From assembly GCA_035606355.1 (NCBI GenBank), contig DATNFO010000018.1, positions 340,177 through 404,176 on the forward strand: 64,000 bases of DNA. Direction: 5' to 3'. Below the pieces are notes generated by a model. That model saw only the letters and a list, made by a program, of their open reading frames with translations, was not told where the DNA came from and ran no database searches. Position numbers and translations under genes: made by a program. This document shows, piece after piece, positions 25,903 to 33,865 of this stretch (position 1 is its first letter; every line of letters begins with the position of its first letter). Source of the DNA: Sulfopaludibacter sp035606355 (GTDB lineage: Bacteria; Acidobacteriota; Terriglobia; Bryobacterales; Bryobacteraceae).

Positions 25903-26646
25903 CTACTGCAGCGGGGCTACGATGATCGGCGTTGAGGTGGGAGCGTCCACGCCCGCCGCGTTCTCCAGCGTGACGGCGACTACGTCCGTTGCGGTGGCAG
26001 GCGTCGCGGGACGGAAAAGATGGACCGCTTCGCCTTGCGTGGACGAAGTAAATACACCCGCTGGGACAGGCTTCCCTTTGCCGCCCGCAGGAATGATCCA
26101 CATTTCATATGCCTTGCCTTGCGGAGGCGCGGGCAGGTTGTTGGCGATCAGCAGAACTCCGGTGGGATGCACAAACACGCGTCCCTTCGGCGGCGCAGGC
26201 TTCCCCTGGCCGAAGCTGACTTCTTTCGTCTCCGGCGATTCGATGAGCGCCAGCATCTCGCGCAACCCGGCAGCGTCGGTGCGGTTTCGCTCTATCGCTG
26301 CTTGGAGTTGCTCGCGCTCGCCGCGGAAATTCTGCGCTTGCACGAAAATGAGGGCCGCGGCCGCCGCGGCGGTAGCTGCCGCGGCCATCAGGACGGCCCA
26401 CCAGTTACTTCGTTTCTCAGGCGCGCCTCCGGCCGCCGCTACGATTCGGTTGCGCAGCGCTTTGGATGGCTCCGGCGCTTCCGCGGCGCTGCCCATCGCA
26501 TAGGCCCACGCTCGCGCCTCGCGCAATCCGGCCGTGCAGTTATCGCAGCCGCGCGCCAGATGGTCGCGGAGTTCCGTACGCTCGGGGTCTTCCAGCGTGC
26601 CGAGAGCATAGAGCAGGTAGTCGGGGCGAAGTTCGTCGCAGGTCAT
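25903..26646 (-). CDS. RskA-type membrane anti-sigma factor
   Basis: A 247-residue protein. The N-terminal cytoplasmic part has the zinc anti-sigma-like H-x-x-x-C-x-x-C arrangement in LRDHLARGCDNCTAGL (about residues 27-42). One membrane helix follows (about residues 82-102, alanine-rich). The periplasmic C-terminal part (GVLLIANNLPAPPQGKAYEM, then WIIPAGGKGKPVPAGVF) is the RskA domain. The ATG overlaps the sigma-factor stop by the ATGA arrangement. It should hold its sigma factor inactive until an envelope signal releases it. A longer frame through the sigma gene is a shadow. Confidence 0.9.
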   Translation of the reverse strand: MTCDELRPDYLLYALGTLEDPERTELRDHLARGCDNCTAGLREARAWAYAMGSAAEAPEPSKALRNRIVAAAGGAPEKRSNWWAVLMAAAATAAAAAALIFVQAQNFRGEREQLQAAIERNRTDAAGLREMLALIESPETKEVSFGQGKPAPPKGRVFVHPTGVLLIANNLPAPPQGKAYEMWIIPAGGKGKPVPAGVFTSSTQGEAVHLFRPATPATATDVVAVTLENAAGVDAPTSTPIIVAPLQ

Positions 26647-27218
26647 GCGATCGCGCCTCCTAACGTGCCTCTCATCTGCTGCAGGGCCCGGCGTATCCAC
26701 GTTTTCACCGTGCCGAGGGGCTGCCCCATCTTTTCGGCGATCTCGGTTTGCGATAGCCCTTCGAAGTATGCCAGCTCGATGGCCTCCCGCTGCTGCGCCG
26801 TAAGTTCGGCCAGCGCACGCTGTACCTGCCGCGCCGCATCCAGCGTCAGCGGATCGCCGGGCAGGCCGGCGAATAGCCCGGGATGTTCCGTCTCGTTCAA
26901 CTGAACGGTGGCTTCGGCCCGTTTGCCCTGGTACCGCAGATAGTCGATCGCGCGGTTGCGGGCTACGGCGAGCAGCCATGGGCCCACGGCGCCGCGTTCG
27001 CAATCGAACCCGCCTATGCGATTCCATATGCGGAGGAACGTCTCCTGCGTGAGGTCTTCGGCGATGCCGCGGTCGCGCACCATGCGAAAAATCAGAGCGA
27101 ATGTCATGCGCCCGTAACGGTCGTAAAGCTCGCCCAATGCCTGCGGGTCGCGCCGCTGCAGGCGCTCCAACAGATCGCCGTCGCCTTTCGCGAAAACTGC
27201 GAGTATTAGCGGAAGCAT
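26643..27218 (-). CDS. ECF RNA polymerase sigma factor
   Basis: A 191-residue ECF sigma factor. Region 2 is LYDRYGRMTFALIFRMVRDR and DLTQETFLRIW; region 4 is LTAQQREAIELAYFEGLSQT followed by EIAEKMGQPLGTVKTWIRRA, the helix-turn-helix. The frame could start at 27269, but TATAAT on the minus strand at 27255-27250 would fall inside those codons; ATG 27218 with GGGGA before it fits a short leader. The gene is coupled to the anti-sigma gene and leads the DUF4331/TPR/TonB-receptor cluster, which it may control. Confidence 0.92.
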   Translation of the reverse strand: MLPLILAVFAKGDGDLLERLQRRDPQALGELYDRYGRMTFALIFRMVRDRGIAEDLTQETFLRIWNRIGGFDCERGAVGPWLLAVARNRAIDYLRYQGKRAEATVQLNETEHPGLFAGLPGDPLTLDAARQVQRALAELTAQQREAIELAYFEGLSQTEIAEKMGQPLGTVKTWIRRALQQMRGTLGGAIA

Positions 27219-27382
27219 GGGGTTCCCCGTCCGTTCGTTCGCTCCCAGGATTATAGCCGCACTCGCCATTCGCTAGCCACCTGATTTGTATACGCGCCGC
27301 GGCCGCCCGGCGGATTTTACGAGGTCGGGAATTTCCCTGCGCGCGTTGAGCATATACTTGAGGCACGCGGCCTGGGGGGGTT

Positions 27383-28717
27383 GTGTTGATTTCCGGAAAA
27401 CACGTTTCCCGGCGGACCGTACTGCGCGGCGCCGGTGTGGCGCTCGGCCTGCCGCTCTTGGATTCGATGCTGCCGGCGCAGACCGCGCGGCGATTTACCG
27501 CTGCCGTGCCGAAGGCTCGCCTCTGCTGTATCGAGATGGTGCACGGCGCGGCCGGAAGCACCCTTGAGGGCGCGCGCCGGCACTATTGGAGTCCGGAGCG
27601 CGAGGGCACGGATTTCGATCTCTCCTATACGCTGGAGCCGCTCGCGGCATTTCGCGATTGCCTCACAATCGTCAGCAACACAGACGCGCATCCCGCCGAT
27701 CCGTACACGCCGCTGGAAGGCGGCGCGGACCATTTCCGGTCGAGCGCGGTCTTCCTGACCGCGGCCCACCCCAAGCAGACCGCCGGACCGGATGTGCGCG
27801 CCGGAATCTCGGTCGATCAGTTATACGCGCAGAACACGGCGGCGGAAACACGGCTGCCCTCACTGCAGCTTTCCATCGAAAACATCGCGATGCCGAAGGC
27901 ATGCGGCTTCGATTACAACTGCGTGTACTCGGAGACCATCAGTTGGGCTTCACCTACCCAGCCTCTGCCAATGACTCCGAATCCGCGAATCGCGTTCGAG
28001 CAGTTGTTCGGTCGAACGCGGGGCAGCGTGGTGGATGCGGCTGCTCCCGCGGCAACTCGCTTGAAGCGTGCCCTGCCTTCCGCCGATCGCTTGCGCCTGG
28101 AAGGTCATCTCGCGGAAATCCGTTCCCTGGAGAAGCGGATTGAGGCAGTCGAGCGGCGCAACGCCCTGGCCCGCGAACGCAAACTGGCCGCCGCGCCGCT
28201 GGGTGTTCCCGATTCGTGGGAAGAGCACGTCCGCCTGATGTTCGACCTGCAGGTGCTGGCGTTCGCGGCTGACATCACGCGTGTGTCAGCTTTCAAAATG
28301 AGTCGCGACACCAGCAATCGCGTTTTCGCGGAGAGCGGCGTGGACACTCCGTTCCACACGCTTTCGCATCACGGCGAGGTGCCGTCGCTGATCGCGGATT
28401 TCGCGAAACTGAACCGCTACCACGTGGCGCAGTTGCCGTATTTCTTGCGCCGGCTGTCGGAGACGCCGGACGGCGAGGGCTCGCTGCTGGATCATTCGAT
28501 GGTGCTTTACGGAAGTTCCATGGGCGATTCCAACAGCCACAACCACAAGAACGTGCCGCTGTTCTTAGCCGGCCGCGCTTGCGGCACGTTAAAGGGCAGC
28601 CTTCATCGCGTCTGCCCGGAAGGAACTCCGCACGCGAATGTGCTGCTGACGATGCTGCGAAAGCTCGGAGTGAACGTGGCGAGCTTCGGCAACAGCACGG
28701 GCGAGGTAGCGATTTAA
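27383..28717 (+). CDS. DUF1552 family Tat-exported protein
   Basis: A 444-residue protein with a twin-arginine signal (SRRTVLRGAGVALGLPLLDS). The body matches DUF1552, seen in LCCIEMVHGAAGSTLEGARR, SPEREGTDFDLSYTLEPL and VLYGSSMGDSNSHNHKNVPL. In planctomycetes and acidobacteria these genes usually follow a DUF1587/1592/1588 cytochrome-like gene; none is present here, so this is a solitary copy. The start is GTG 27383, just after a run of seven Gs. Function is unknown, and export would depend on the Tat system. Confidence 0.88.
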   Translation: MLISGKHVSRRTVLRGAGVALGLPLLDSMLPAQTARRFTAAVPKARLCCIEMVHGAAGSTLEGARRHYWSPEREGTDFDLSYTLEPLAAFRDCLTIVSNTDAHPADPYTPLEGGADHFRSSAVFLTAAHPKQTAGPDVRAGISVDQLYAQNTAAETRLPSLQLSIENIAMPKACGFDYNCVYSETISWASPTQPLPMTPNPRIAFEQLFGRTRGSVVDAAAPAATRLKRALPSADRLRLEGHLAEIRSLEKRIEAVERRNALARERKLAAAPLGVPDSWEEHVRLMFDLQVLAFAADITRVSAFKMSRDTSNRVFAESGVDTPFHTLSHHGEVPSLIADFAKLNRYHVAQLPYFLRRLSETPDGEGSLLDHSMVLYGSSMGDSNSHNHKNVPLFLAGRACGTLKGSLHRVCPEGTPHANVLLTMLRKLGVNVASFGNSTGEVAI

Positions 28718-28723
28718 CCTCGG

Positions 28724-29347
28724 CTACTTTTCAATGAAGCGGTAACTGGCGTGGCAATCGTAATCGATGCCGTGCTTCCGCTTCAGCTCCTGAATGTACC
28801 GCAGAGTAGATTTCGTGTGCGGTCCGGCATCTTCGTTCGTGTGCAAGATCATTTCTTCGAGGCAACTGCTCACGCTCATTCTCTTGTGCCGCGCCAGATC
28901 TTCGAGTAGGGCCGCGAGCCGCTTTTCGATCCGCACCGCAACATCCACGCGTTCGATTTCAACCGGCGGCCCGCCGGTCATCAGGTTGTGGCCGAACGCG
29001 AGATTGTACCCGTACAGGTCCCGGACGGCGTAGTCGCGCATTCCGTACTCGCGGTCGGCGATAGGCTCCGGAATCTCCACCCCATTGGCGCGATGGAACT
29101 CGTACAGTGCGTCGGCATCGCCCACCACGAAGAAGGCTGCGCCGTTGCTGGGGCTCGGCACAGGCGTCCCTTTCGATAGGAACAGTTGGACGCGGCCGAG
29201 GTTGACTCCCGCGAATCGCGGCGGCTCGCCCCACGTGAATCCCAGGACGAAGCCAAGCTTGTTTACGTAAAAGTCCACGGCCTCCGGAATGTCGGAGACC
29301 ACGAGCGTGGGATGCAGTTGTTCGCATTCGACTGCGGGTGCGTTCAT
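28724..29347 (-). CDS. VOC (glyoxalase-fold) domain fused to a helix-rich C-terminal tail
   Basis: A 207-residue protein. Residues about 8-122 are a VOC domain: LHPTLVVSDIPEAVDFYVNK, FAGVNLGRVQLFLSKG, and the DLYGYNLAFGHNL closing strand. Residues about 128-207 are a separate basic helical region (VDVAVRIEKRLAALLEDLAR, then MSVSSCLEEMILHT) that reads like a ribbon-helix-helix DNA-binding element followed by a coiled tail. This pairing is unusual; if the tail is a true ribbon-helix-helix, the protein could be a ligand-sensing regulator. AGGAG precedes the ATG. It lies 2 bases after the TIGR03437-receiver gene and should be cotranscribed. Confidence 0.75.
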   Translation of the reverse strand: MNAPAVECEQLHPTLVVSDIPEAVDFYVNKLGFVLGFTWGEPPRFAGVNLGRVQLFLSKGTPVPSPSNGAAFFVVGDADALYEFHRANGVEIPEPIADREYGMRDYAVRDLYGYNLAFGHNLMTGGPPVEIERVDVAVRIEKRLAALLEDLARHKRMSVSSCLEEMILHTNEDAGPHTKSTLRYIQELKRKHGIDYDCHASYRFIEK

Positions 29348-29349
29348 CG

Positions 29350-30459
29350 TTATTCTCCTGACCCTGCGACGTACGGCATGGCGCGCACCTTCACGATATC
29401 CGTGACGCGGCGGACCACTTCGGCGGATGAGAGCGGCCTGCGCAGTAGCGCCTGCGCACCCATGGAATCGGCCGCCCGAAGGCTGCGCGGGCCGAGCGCC
29501 GGTGTGACCGCAATGACACGAAAGTCGCCATACTTCTCGTGCAGCAATTGTACGGCGCTGGTGCGCGACACGTCGGCGATGGCGAGGTCGAAACGGGTCC
29601 CCTCGTCGTGCGTTTCCACTTCGTAGCCGGCGCGCCGGAGCGCTCGTGCGAGCGGCTCGGCGCCGGTGGTGAGCACCAGCACGCGTCGTGTTTCGGAGCG
29701 GACCGCCATCGTCACGGTGTTGCGGCTGTGAACGCCTCCGACCGTGAGGACAAGCGGAACGGCGTCGCCGGCGGGCGCGTTCTCAGGGATTCGAAAGTTC
29801 ACCTGAAGCAGGCCGGCGACCGTGTCCGGAGCATCGCCTTTCCAGATGATCTCGGCAGGCGCCCCGCCGACCGTGACGGAGACCGGAAGTTCGGGCGCGG
29901 GACATCCGCCGCCGCGCCAAATCGAGCAGATGCGCCCGTCCGTGCCTGCCGGTTCAGTCTGGCCTTCGCCCGTCGCGTACAGTACACCGATGCCGCCGCG
30001 GATCTGCGGATTGCGCGGTGAGTTGCAGCAGCCGTTTTCATTGAGCATGGCGGCCTGTCCGGAGCCGGAGCCATCGGCCGTGAAAAGCGCGGGTAGAGCG
30101 GCGGCTACGGGAAGCCTGATGGGAATCGAACGCTCGCCGCCGAATTCGATGACCATCTGCGTCGACTCCCGTCCGGCTACGGCGTAAGGCACCACCGCGC
30201 CGATGCGTCCCCGAATCGCAGATGCGAGCGGAGCCGGGACGCCATCGAAAAGCACGCGAGTGCCTGCAATTTCGGTTGCCACGCGTCCGCTGGAATCCAC
30301 CTGCTGGGGAGCCATTGTGTCCGGGCCCATGCCCGGAGCGTAGATCGTGACGATTTCACCAGGAGCGACGGCGCCGTAAGATCCATCGGCTGCGTTCACA
30401 ACGCGAATATCCGAGGCGTACAACCCAAAGGCGAAAAGGAAAAGAACGCCCCACCTCAT
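29350..30459 (-). CDS. TIGR03437-domain protein fused to a receiver-like domain
   Basis: A 369-residue protein. After a signal peptide (MRWGVLFLFAFGLYAS) comes a complete TIGR03437 domain, a family described from Solibacter: GEIVTIYAPGMGPDTMAP, IGAVVPYAVAGRESTQMVIE, GIGVLYATGEGQTEPAGTDG and GLLQVNFRIPENAPAGDAVP. The last 110 residues (about 262-369) are receiver-like: RRVLVLTTGAEPLARALRRA, FDLAIADVS with a possible phosphoacceptor aspartate, RVIAVTPAL, and ALLRRPLSSAEVV in which arginine stands where receivers have lysine. The metal-binding acidic pair is missing, so it is probably not phosphorylated. ATG 30459 is chosen over an upstream ATG because TACAAT lies six bases before it and the signal peptide begins there. 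Confidence 0.85.
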   Translation of the reverse strand: MRWGVLFLFAFGLYASDIRVVNAADGSYGAVAPGEIVTIYAPGMGPDTMAPQQVDSSGRVATEIAGTRVLFDGVPAPLASAIRGRIGAVVPYAVAGRESTQMVIEFGGERSIPIRLPVAAALPALFTADGSGSGQAAMLNENGCCNSPRNPQIRGGIGVLYATGEGQTEPAGTDGRICSIWRGGGCPAPELPVSVTVGGAPAEIIWKGDAPDTVAGLLQVNFRIPENAPAGDAVPLVLTVGGVHSRNTVTMAVRSETRRVLVLTTGAEPLARALRRAGYEVETHDEGTRFDLAIADVSRTSAVQLLHEKYGDFRVIAVTPALGPRSLRAADSMGAQALLRRPLSSAEVVRRVTDIVKVRAMPYVAGSGE

Positions 30460-30517
30460 GCGGCGATTGTACCGCGCCGGCGGTGGACGCATTCATGGAT
30501 GCAGCCCGTCTGCCGTG

Positions 30518-30961
30518 CTACTTACTTCCTCTCGCTAATGTCAGCGATATCTGGCCTGCATGATTCGACGTGTGAAACAGAGCGTGAGCAAATAATCGAA
30601 TTCGGGTAACTGTTCCGAAGAAAGGCGTATCCACCGGTTTCAGCCAGTCTTCATCAGCGCTGTTCTCGATGAGGCCTTTCAATACACCGTATCCCCGTGA
30701 GAGTAACTCCCGGCTGTATTCCAAGTCAGCGCCCTGACCAGTGTCCGTTTGACCCATCGTAGTATTCTTGACGTCAGTTGGTACGCCCAGGAGCGCGCCA
30801 AAGAGATTCATCGTTTCGCCAATATGCCGGTATATGAACCCAATCGACGCTGTGTTGTCATTCAATCTGAGCGATGCATTCTCCGCGGTAACCCGGCCAA
30901 GCGAAAAATGGCTTGTAAATTCGTTCTGCTTCAGAATCTCCAGCAACGTTTCCTTCTGCAT
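30518..30961 (-). CDS. DinB-family protein
   Basis: A 147-residue four-helix DinB-like protein. The metal-ligand histidines are visible as RHIGETMNLF (about residue 46) and in the C-terminal ALFHTSNHAGQISL. Members include bacillithiol- or mycothiol-dependent transferases and putative metalloenzymes; the substrate is not known. TAGATT at 30973-30968 lies six bases before the ATG, without a Shine-Dalgarno. Confidence 0.85.
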   Translation of the reverse strand: MQKETLLEILKQNEFTSHFSLGRVTAENASLRLNDNTASIGFIYRHIGETMNLFGALLGVPTDVKNTTMGQTDTGQGADLEYSRELLSRGYGVLKGLIENSADEDWLKPVDTPFFGTVTRIRLFAHALFHTSNHAGQISLTLARGSK

Positions 30962-31138
30962 AGGTTTAATCTATCCCATCGAGTTTTCATCAGCTCGCGT
31001 TTTGCAGCGTCATTGCGAAAACGCGCTGCTCAAGAGACTTTCGAATCGTTTACGCTGCCGAAATAGCGCTGCCAGAAATCTGGGTTGTCAAAAGAGCGCC
31101 ACTCCGAAGACTTTCGAATCGGCAACCGGCCGAGAGCC
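30962..31138. other. intergenic region with a 14-base direct repeat
   Basis: No gene is evident. AGACTTTCGAATCG occurs twice, at 31035-31048 and 31108-31121. The stretch between also repeats GCGCTGC. It may be degraded sequence at the end of the frame that follows on the minus strand. Confidence 0.45.
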
Positions 31139-31423
31139 TCACGGAACTCCGATCGTCCGGCATTCGACCAACAGCAAAATGGTCTGCTGGTTGGCGTTTG
31201 CCTGTTGCATCCATTCGTAAACTGCGTAAATCGGCTCTGTATCAGTCAGACCGGGAATTACGGGAGCGAACAACGTTCTGTAACCCTGGAGTGCGTTCAT
31301 CGCATCCTGGATGAGGTGGGGTTCGAGTCTGACGGTGAGCGAGGTCTCGCCCTGCCTCTGCTGGGAAGCGAGCGCGTCGAGGATCGCGTTATTCGAGCGA
31401 TTCGAATGTGCTACTCCCTGCAA
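31139..31423 (-). CDS. hypothetical protein or gene remnant downstream of lpxA
   Basis: A 94-residue frame beginning within the last codons of lpxA. Its codons favour G/C in the third position in the first half, and the sequence (LEPHLIQDAMNALQGYRTLF, then PVIPGLTDTEPIYAVYEWMQ) has the composition of a real protein. I do not recognise it. No ribosome-binding site is clear, so it could be the surviving part of an older gene. Confidence 0.35.
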   Translation of the reverse strand: MQGVAHSNRSNNAILDALASQQRQGETSLTVRLEPHLIQDAMNALQGYRTLFAPVIPGLTDTEPIYAVYEWMQQANANQQTILLLVECRTIGVP

Positions 31424-32199
31424 ATCCCCCGCTCGCTTTGCCGCACGAACTCCACCAGATGCAAAGTCTCCGGCGTCGGAATCTCCCGCTCAATCCTCGC
31501 CAGCGCCTCCTCCAGCTTCAACCCGCTGCGATAGAGAATCTGATATGCCTTCTTGATCACGCTGACGTCGCTCGCCTTGTACCCCGCGCGTTTCAGCCCA
31601 ACCACGTTCAAGCCTTTCGCTTCGACGTTGTACCCCGCATACATGAAATACGGCGGCGTATCGCTATTGATCCGCGTGTTCCCCGCGATCATCGCCAGCC
31701 GGCCGATCTTCGAAAATTGATGCACCACCACGCCGCCCGAAATGAACGCCTGATCCTCCACCTCCACATATCCCGCCAGCAGCGAGCAGCTTGCCACCAC
31801 AATGTCATTGCCCAGCCGGCAGTTGTGCGCGATATGACCGCTTGTCATGATGTAGTTGCGGTCGCCGATCTCCGTCACACTCTCCGGCGCCGTGCCGCGC
31901 GAGATCGTGTAGTGCTCGCGAACCTTGTTGCCGTTGCCGATCCGCAGGTAACTGCGCTCGCCCGTGAAGCCCTTGTCCAGCGGATCCGTTCCCAGCACCG
32001 TGCCCGCGGAAATCTCGTTCGCATCGCCCATCGTGGTCCAACGCTTCACATACACATATGGCTCCAGCAGGCAGCCGGCGCCGATGGTGACGTCGCTCTC
32101 CACCACGCAAAAATCGGCGATGCGCGTGCCGGGCCCTATCGTCGCATCGGGATGCACGCGCGCAGTCGGCGCAATCGCCGCTGAAGGATCGATAGCCAT
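31411..32199 (-). CDS. lpxA: acyl-ACP--UDP-N-acetylglucosamine O-acyltransferase
   Basis: A 262-residue left-handed beta-helix enzyme that catalyses the first step of lipid A synthesis. Hexapeptide repeats begin with HPDATIGPGTRIADFCVVES. The catalytic histidine lies in MTSGHIAHNCRLGNDIVVAS, and GGVVVHQFSKIGRLAMIAG and NVVGLKRAGYKASDV complete the family pattern. The rest of the lpx pathway is not nearby. The start is ATG 32199, with TAGGAT nine bases before it in a promoter region shared with the divergent gene at 32221. Confidence 0.95.
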   Translation of the reverse strand: MAIDPSAAIAPTARVHPDATIGPGTRIADFCVVESDVTIGAGCLLEPYVYVKRWTTMGDANEISAGTVLGTDPLDKGFTGERSYLRIGNGNKVREHYTISRGTAPESVTEIGDRNYIMTSGHIAHNCRLGNDIVVASCSLLAGYVEVEDQAFISGGVVVHQFSKIGRLAMIAGNTRINSDTPPYFMYAGYNVEAKGLNVVGLKRAGYKASDVSVIKKAYQILYRSGLKLEEALARIEREIPTPETLHLVEFVRQSERGICRE

Positions 32200-32203
32200 G
32201 AAA

Positions 32204-32214
32204 TAGGTATCCTA
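32204..32214. promoter_or_regulatory. shared divergent -10 element
   Basis: The 11-base palindrome TAGGTATCCTA lies in the 21-base gap between lpxA and the aminotransferase gene. It supplies TAGGAT nine bases before lpxA on the minus strand and TATCCT seven bases before the ATG at 32221 on the plus strand. Both starts lack a Shine-Dalgarno. The reading as overlapping -10 boxes is inference. Confidence 0.45.
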
Positions 32215-32220
32215 ACAGTT

Positions 32221-33399
32221 ATGGATTCGCTGCTCGCATGGCGCAAGGAATTTCCCATCCTCGCGCACACCACTTACATGATCAGCCATTCGCTGGGAGC
32301 CATGCCGCAGCGCGCCGCCGCGCGCGCCCGCGAGTACACAGACGCCTGGGCCACGCGCGGCATACGCGCCTGGGAAGAGGGCTGGTGGGAAATGCCGGTC
32401 ACCATCGGCAACCTGGTCGGCCGCATCATCGGCGCGGCCGAGGGCGAGATCGTCATGCAGCAGAATGTCTCCGTCTGCCAGTCCATCGTCGCAAGCTGCT
32501 TCGATTGGTCGGGCCGCCGCAACAAGCTCGTCACCGATGGCCTCAATTTTCCGTCGAACGATTACGTCTATCACGGCCTGGAGCGGCTTGGTGCGCGCAT
32601 TGTCCCCGTGCCTTCGCCCGATGGTTTCACGCTCCCGACAGAGCTCGTCGTCGATGCCATCGACGAGGAAACGCAACTCGTCAGCGTCTCGCACGTCGCT
32701 TTCCGCAGTTCCTACGTCCAGGACCTCGCGGCCATCGTGAAGCGCGCGCATGCGTGTGGCGCGATGGTGATTGCCGACCTCTACCAGTCGGCGGGAACCG
32801 TCCCGGTGAACGTGCGCGAGCTCGATCTCGATTTTGCCACCGGTGGCAGCGTCAAATGGTTGTGCGGCGGTCCGGGCGCCGGTTATCTCTACGTGCGCCG
32901 CGACCTCTGGAGTAAGCTCGAGCCCGCCTACACCGGATGGGCTGCGCACGAAGAGCCCTTCCAATTCGCCGCCGGGCCTCAAAAATACGCCGATTCCATC
33001 TGGCGATTCCTCAATGGAACGCCCAACGTTCCGGCGCTGTACACCGCCCGCTCCGGCTACGAAATCATCAACGAAGTCGGCGTGGACCGGATCCGCGCGA
33101 ACTCGCTGCGTCAGACGCAACTGCTCATGGATCTTGCCGATGAAGCCGGACTGACTGTGCGCACCGTCCGCGATCCGAAACTGCGCGGCGGCACGGTCGT
33201 CATCGATGTGCCGGACGGCTACCGCATCACCAAAGAGTTAGCCGGGCAGGAGATTCTGGTGGATTATCGCCCGAAGGCGGGCATTCGCGTGGCGCCGCAT
33301 TTCTACACTACGGACGACGAGATCCGGCACACCATCGCCGTCATTTCTTCACTGCACCGTGCGCAGCCGGCTTTAGCATCTTCTCCAACTGCGTCCTGA
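32221..33399 (+). CDS. class V aminotransferase, kynureninase-like
   Basis: A 392-residue PLP enzyme. The cofactor lysine is in FATGGSVKWLCGGPGAGYLY (about residue 219), the arrangement typical of kynureninases and related class V enzymes. The cofactor-binding aspartate strand reads MVIADLYQSAG. It may be a kynureninase-type hydrolase or another class V desulfurase or aminotransferase; no tryptophan-catabolism genes are adjacent. Its 3' end overlaps the convergent redoxin gene by 59 bases, and the C-terminal 20 residues are low-complexity (ALASSPTAS), so the ancestral stop may have been earlier. Confidence 0.82.
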   Translation: MDSLLAWRKEFPILAHTTYMISHSLGAMPQRAAARAREYTDAWATRGIRAWEEGWWEMPVTIGNLVGRIIGAAEGEIVMQQNVSVCQSIVASCFDWSGRRNKLVTDGLNFPSNDYVYHGLERLGARIVPVPSPDGFTLPTELVVDAIDEETQLVSVSHVAFRSSYVQDLAAIVKRAHACGAMVIADLYQSAGTVPVNVRELDLDFATGGSVKWLCGGPGAGYLYVRRDLWSKLEPAYTGWAAHEEPFQFAAGPQKYADSIWRFLNGTPNVPALYTARSGYEIINEVGVDRIRANSLRQTQLLMDLADEAGLTVRTVRDPKLRGGTVVIDVPDGYRITKELAGQEILVDYRPKAGIRVAPHFYTTDDEIRHTIAVISSLHRAQPALASSPTAS

Positions 33400-33853
33400 T
33401 ACTCGCTTCGGGGGTCTTGAAAAAATCGGCTTCGCCGGGCACGTCCAGCCGCACCACGCCCGCGCGGTCAAGAAACTGCATATGCGGAACGAAGAAGTTT
33501 GCATCCAGAATCGAGTAATGCAGATAACTCCGCACCGCGGCCGGACTGTTCCATCCCACCGGGAAGGGGGGCTCAAATCGCTCTACGAAATCCTTGACGG
33601 TCCGCTCCGCGCCTTCGTTGAACGCGCACTCCAGAAACTGCACGCCGCGGGGCGCGTACTCCCTGGCCACTGTGTTGAGGATCTTGGTGAGATCCTGGCA
33701 ATGCGGACACTCGGTCGAAATGAAGGCGACCGCCACGATTTTTCCGCGGTATTGAGCAAGCGAGATCGTTTGCGTTTTCGACCGCTGCATCGTGAAATTC
33801 GCGGGCTGGGCGAACAGGCTGAAGGAAAACAGGGCAAGCAACGTTGCGCGCAT
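33341..33853 (-). CDS. secreted thioredoxin-fold redoxin (TlpA/AhpC-TSA-like)
   Basis: A 170-residue protein with a signal peptide (MRATLLALFSFSLFAQ) and a thioredoxin fold. The active-site motif is CPHC within IVAVAFISTECPHCQDLTKI, followed by an FLECAFNEGAE strand with a further cysteine. Periplasmic proteins of this type reduce disulfides, for example in cytochrome c maturation. The start is ATG 33853, supported by the signal peptide and by TAGGTT five bases before it; the frame runs on to 33961 through the YheT gene. The convergent overlap of 59 bases with the aminotransferase is unusual. Confidence 0.85.
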   Translation of the reverse strand: MRATLLALFSFSLFAQPANFTMQRSKTQTISLAQYRGKIVAVAFISTECPHCQDLTKILNTVAREYAPRGVQFLECAFNEGAERTVKDFVERFEPPFPVGWNSPAAVRSYLHYSILDANFFVPHMQFLDRAGVVRLDVPGEADFFKTPEASIRTQLEKMLKPAAHGAVKK

Positions 33854-33865
33854 AAGCAAACCTAA

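Noticed and set aside
25903..27561. 552-residue reading that extends the anti-sigma frame upstream
   Set aside because: The upstream part is antisense-like filler across the sigma gene; ATG 26646 overlapping the sigma stop gives a normal RskA protein.
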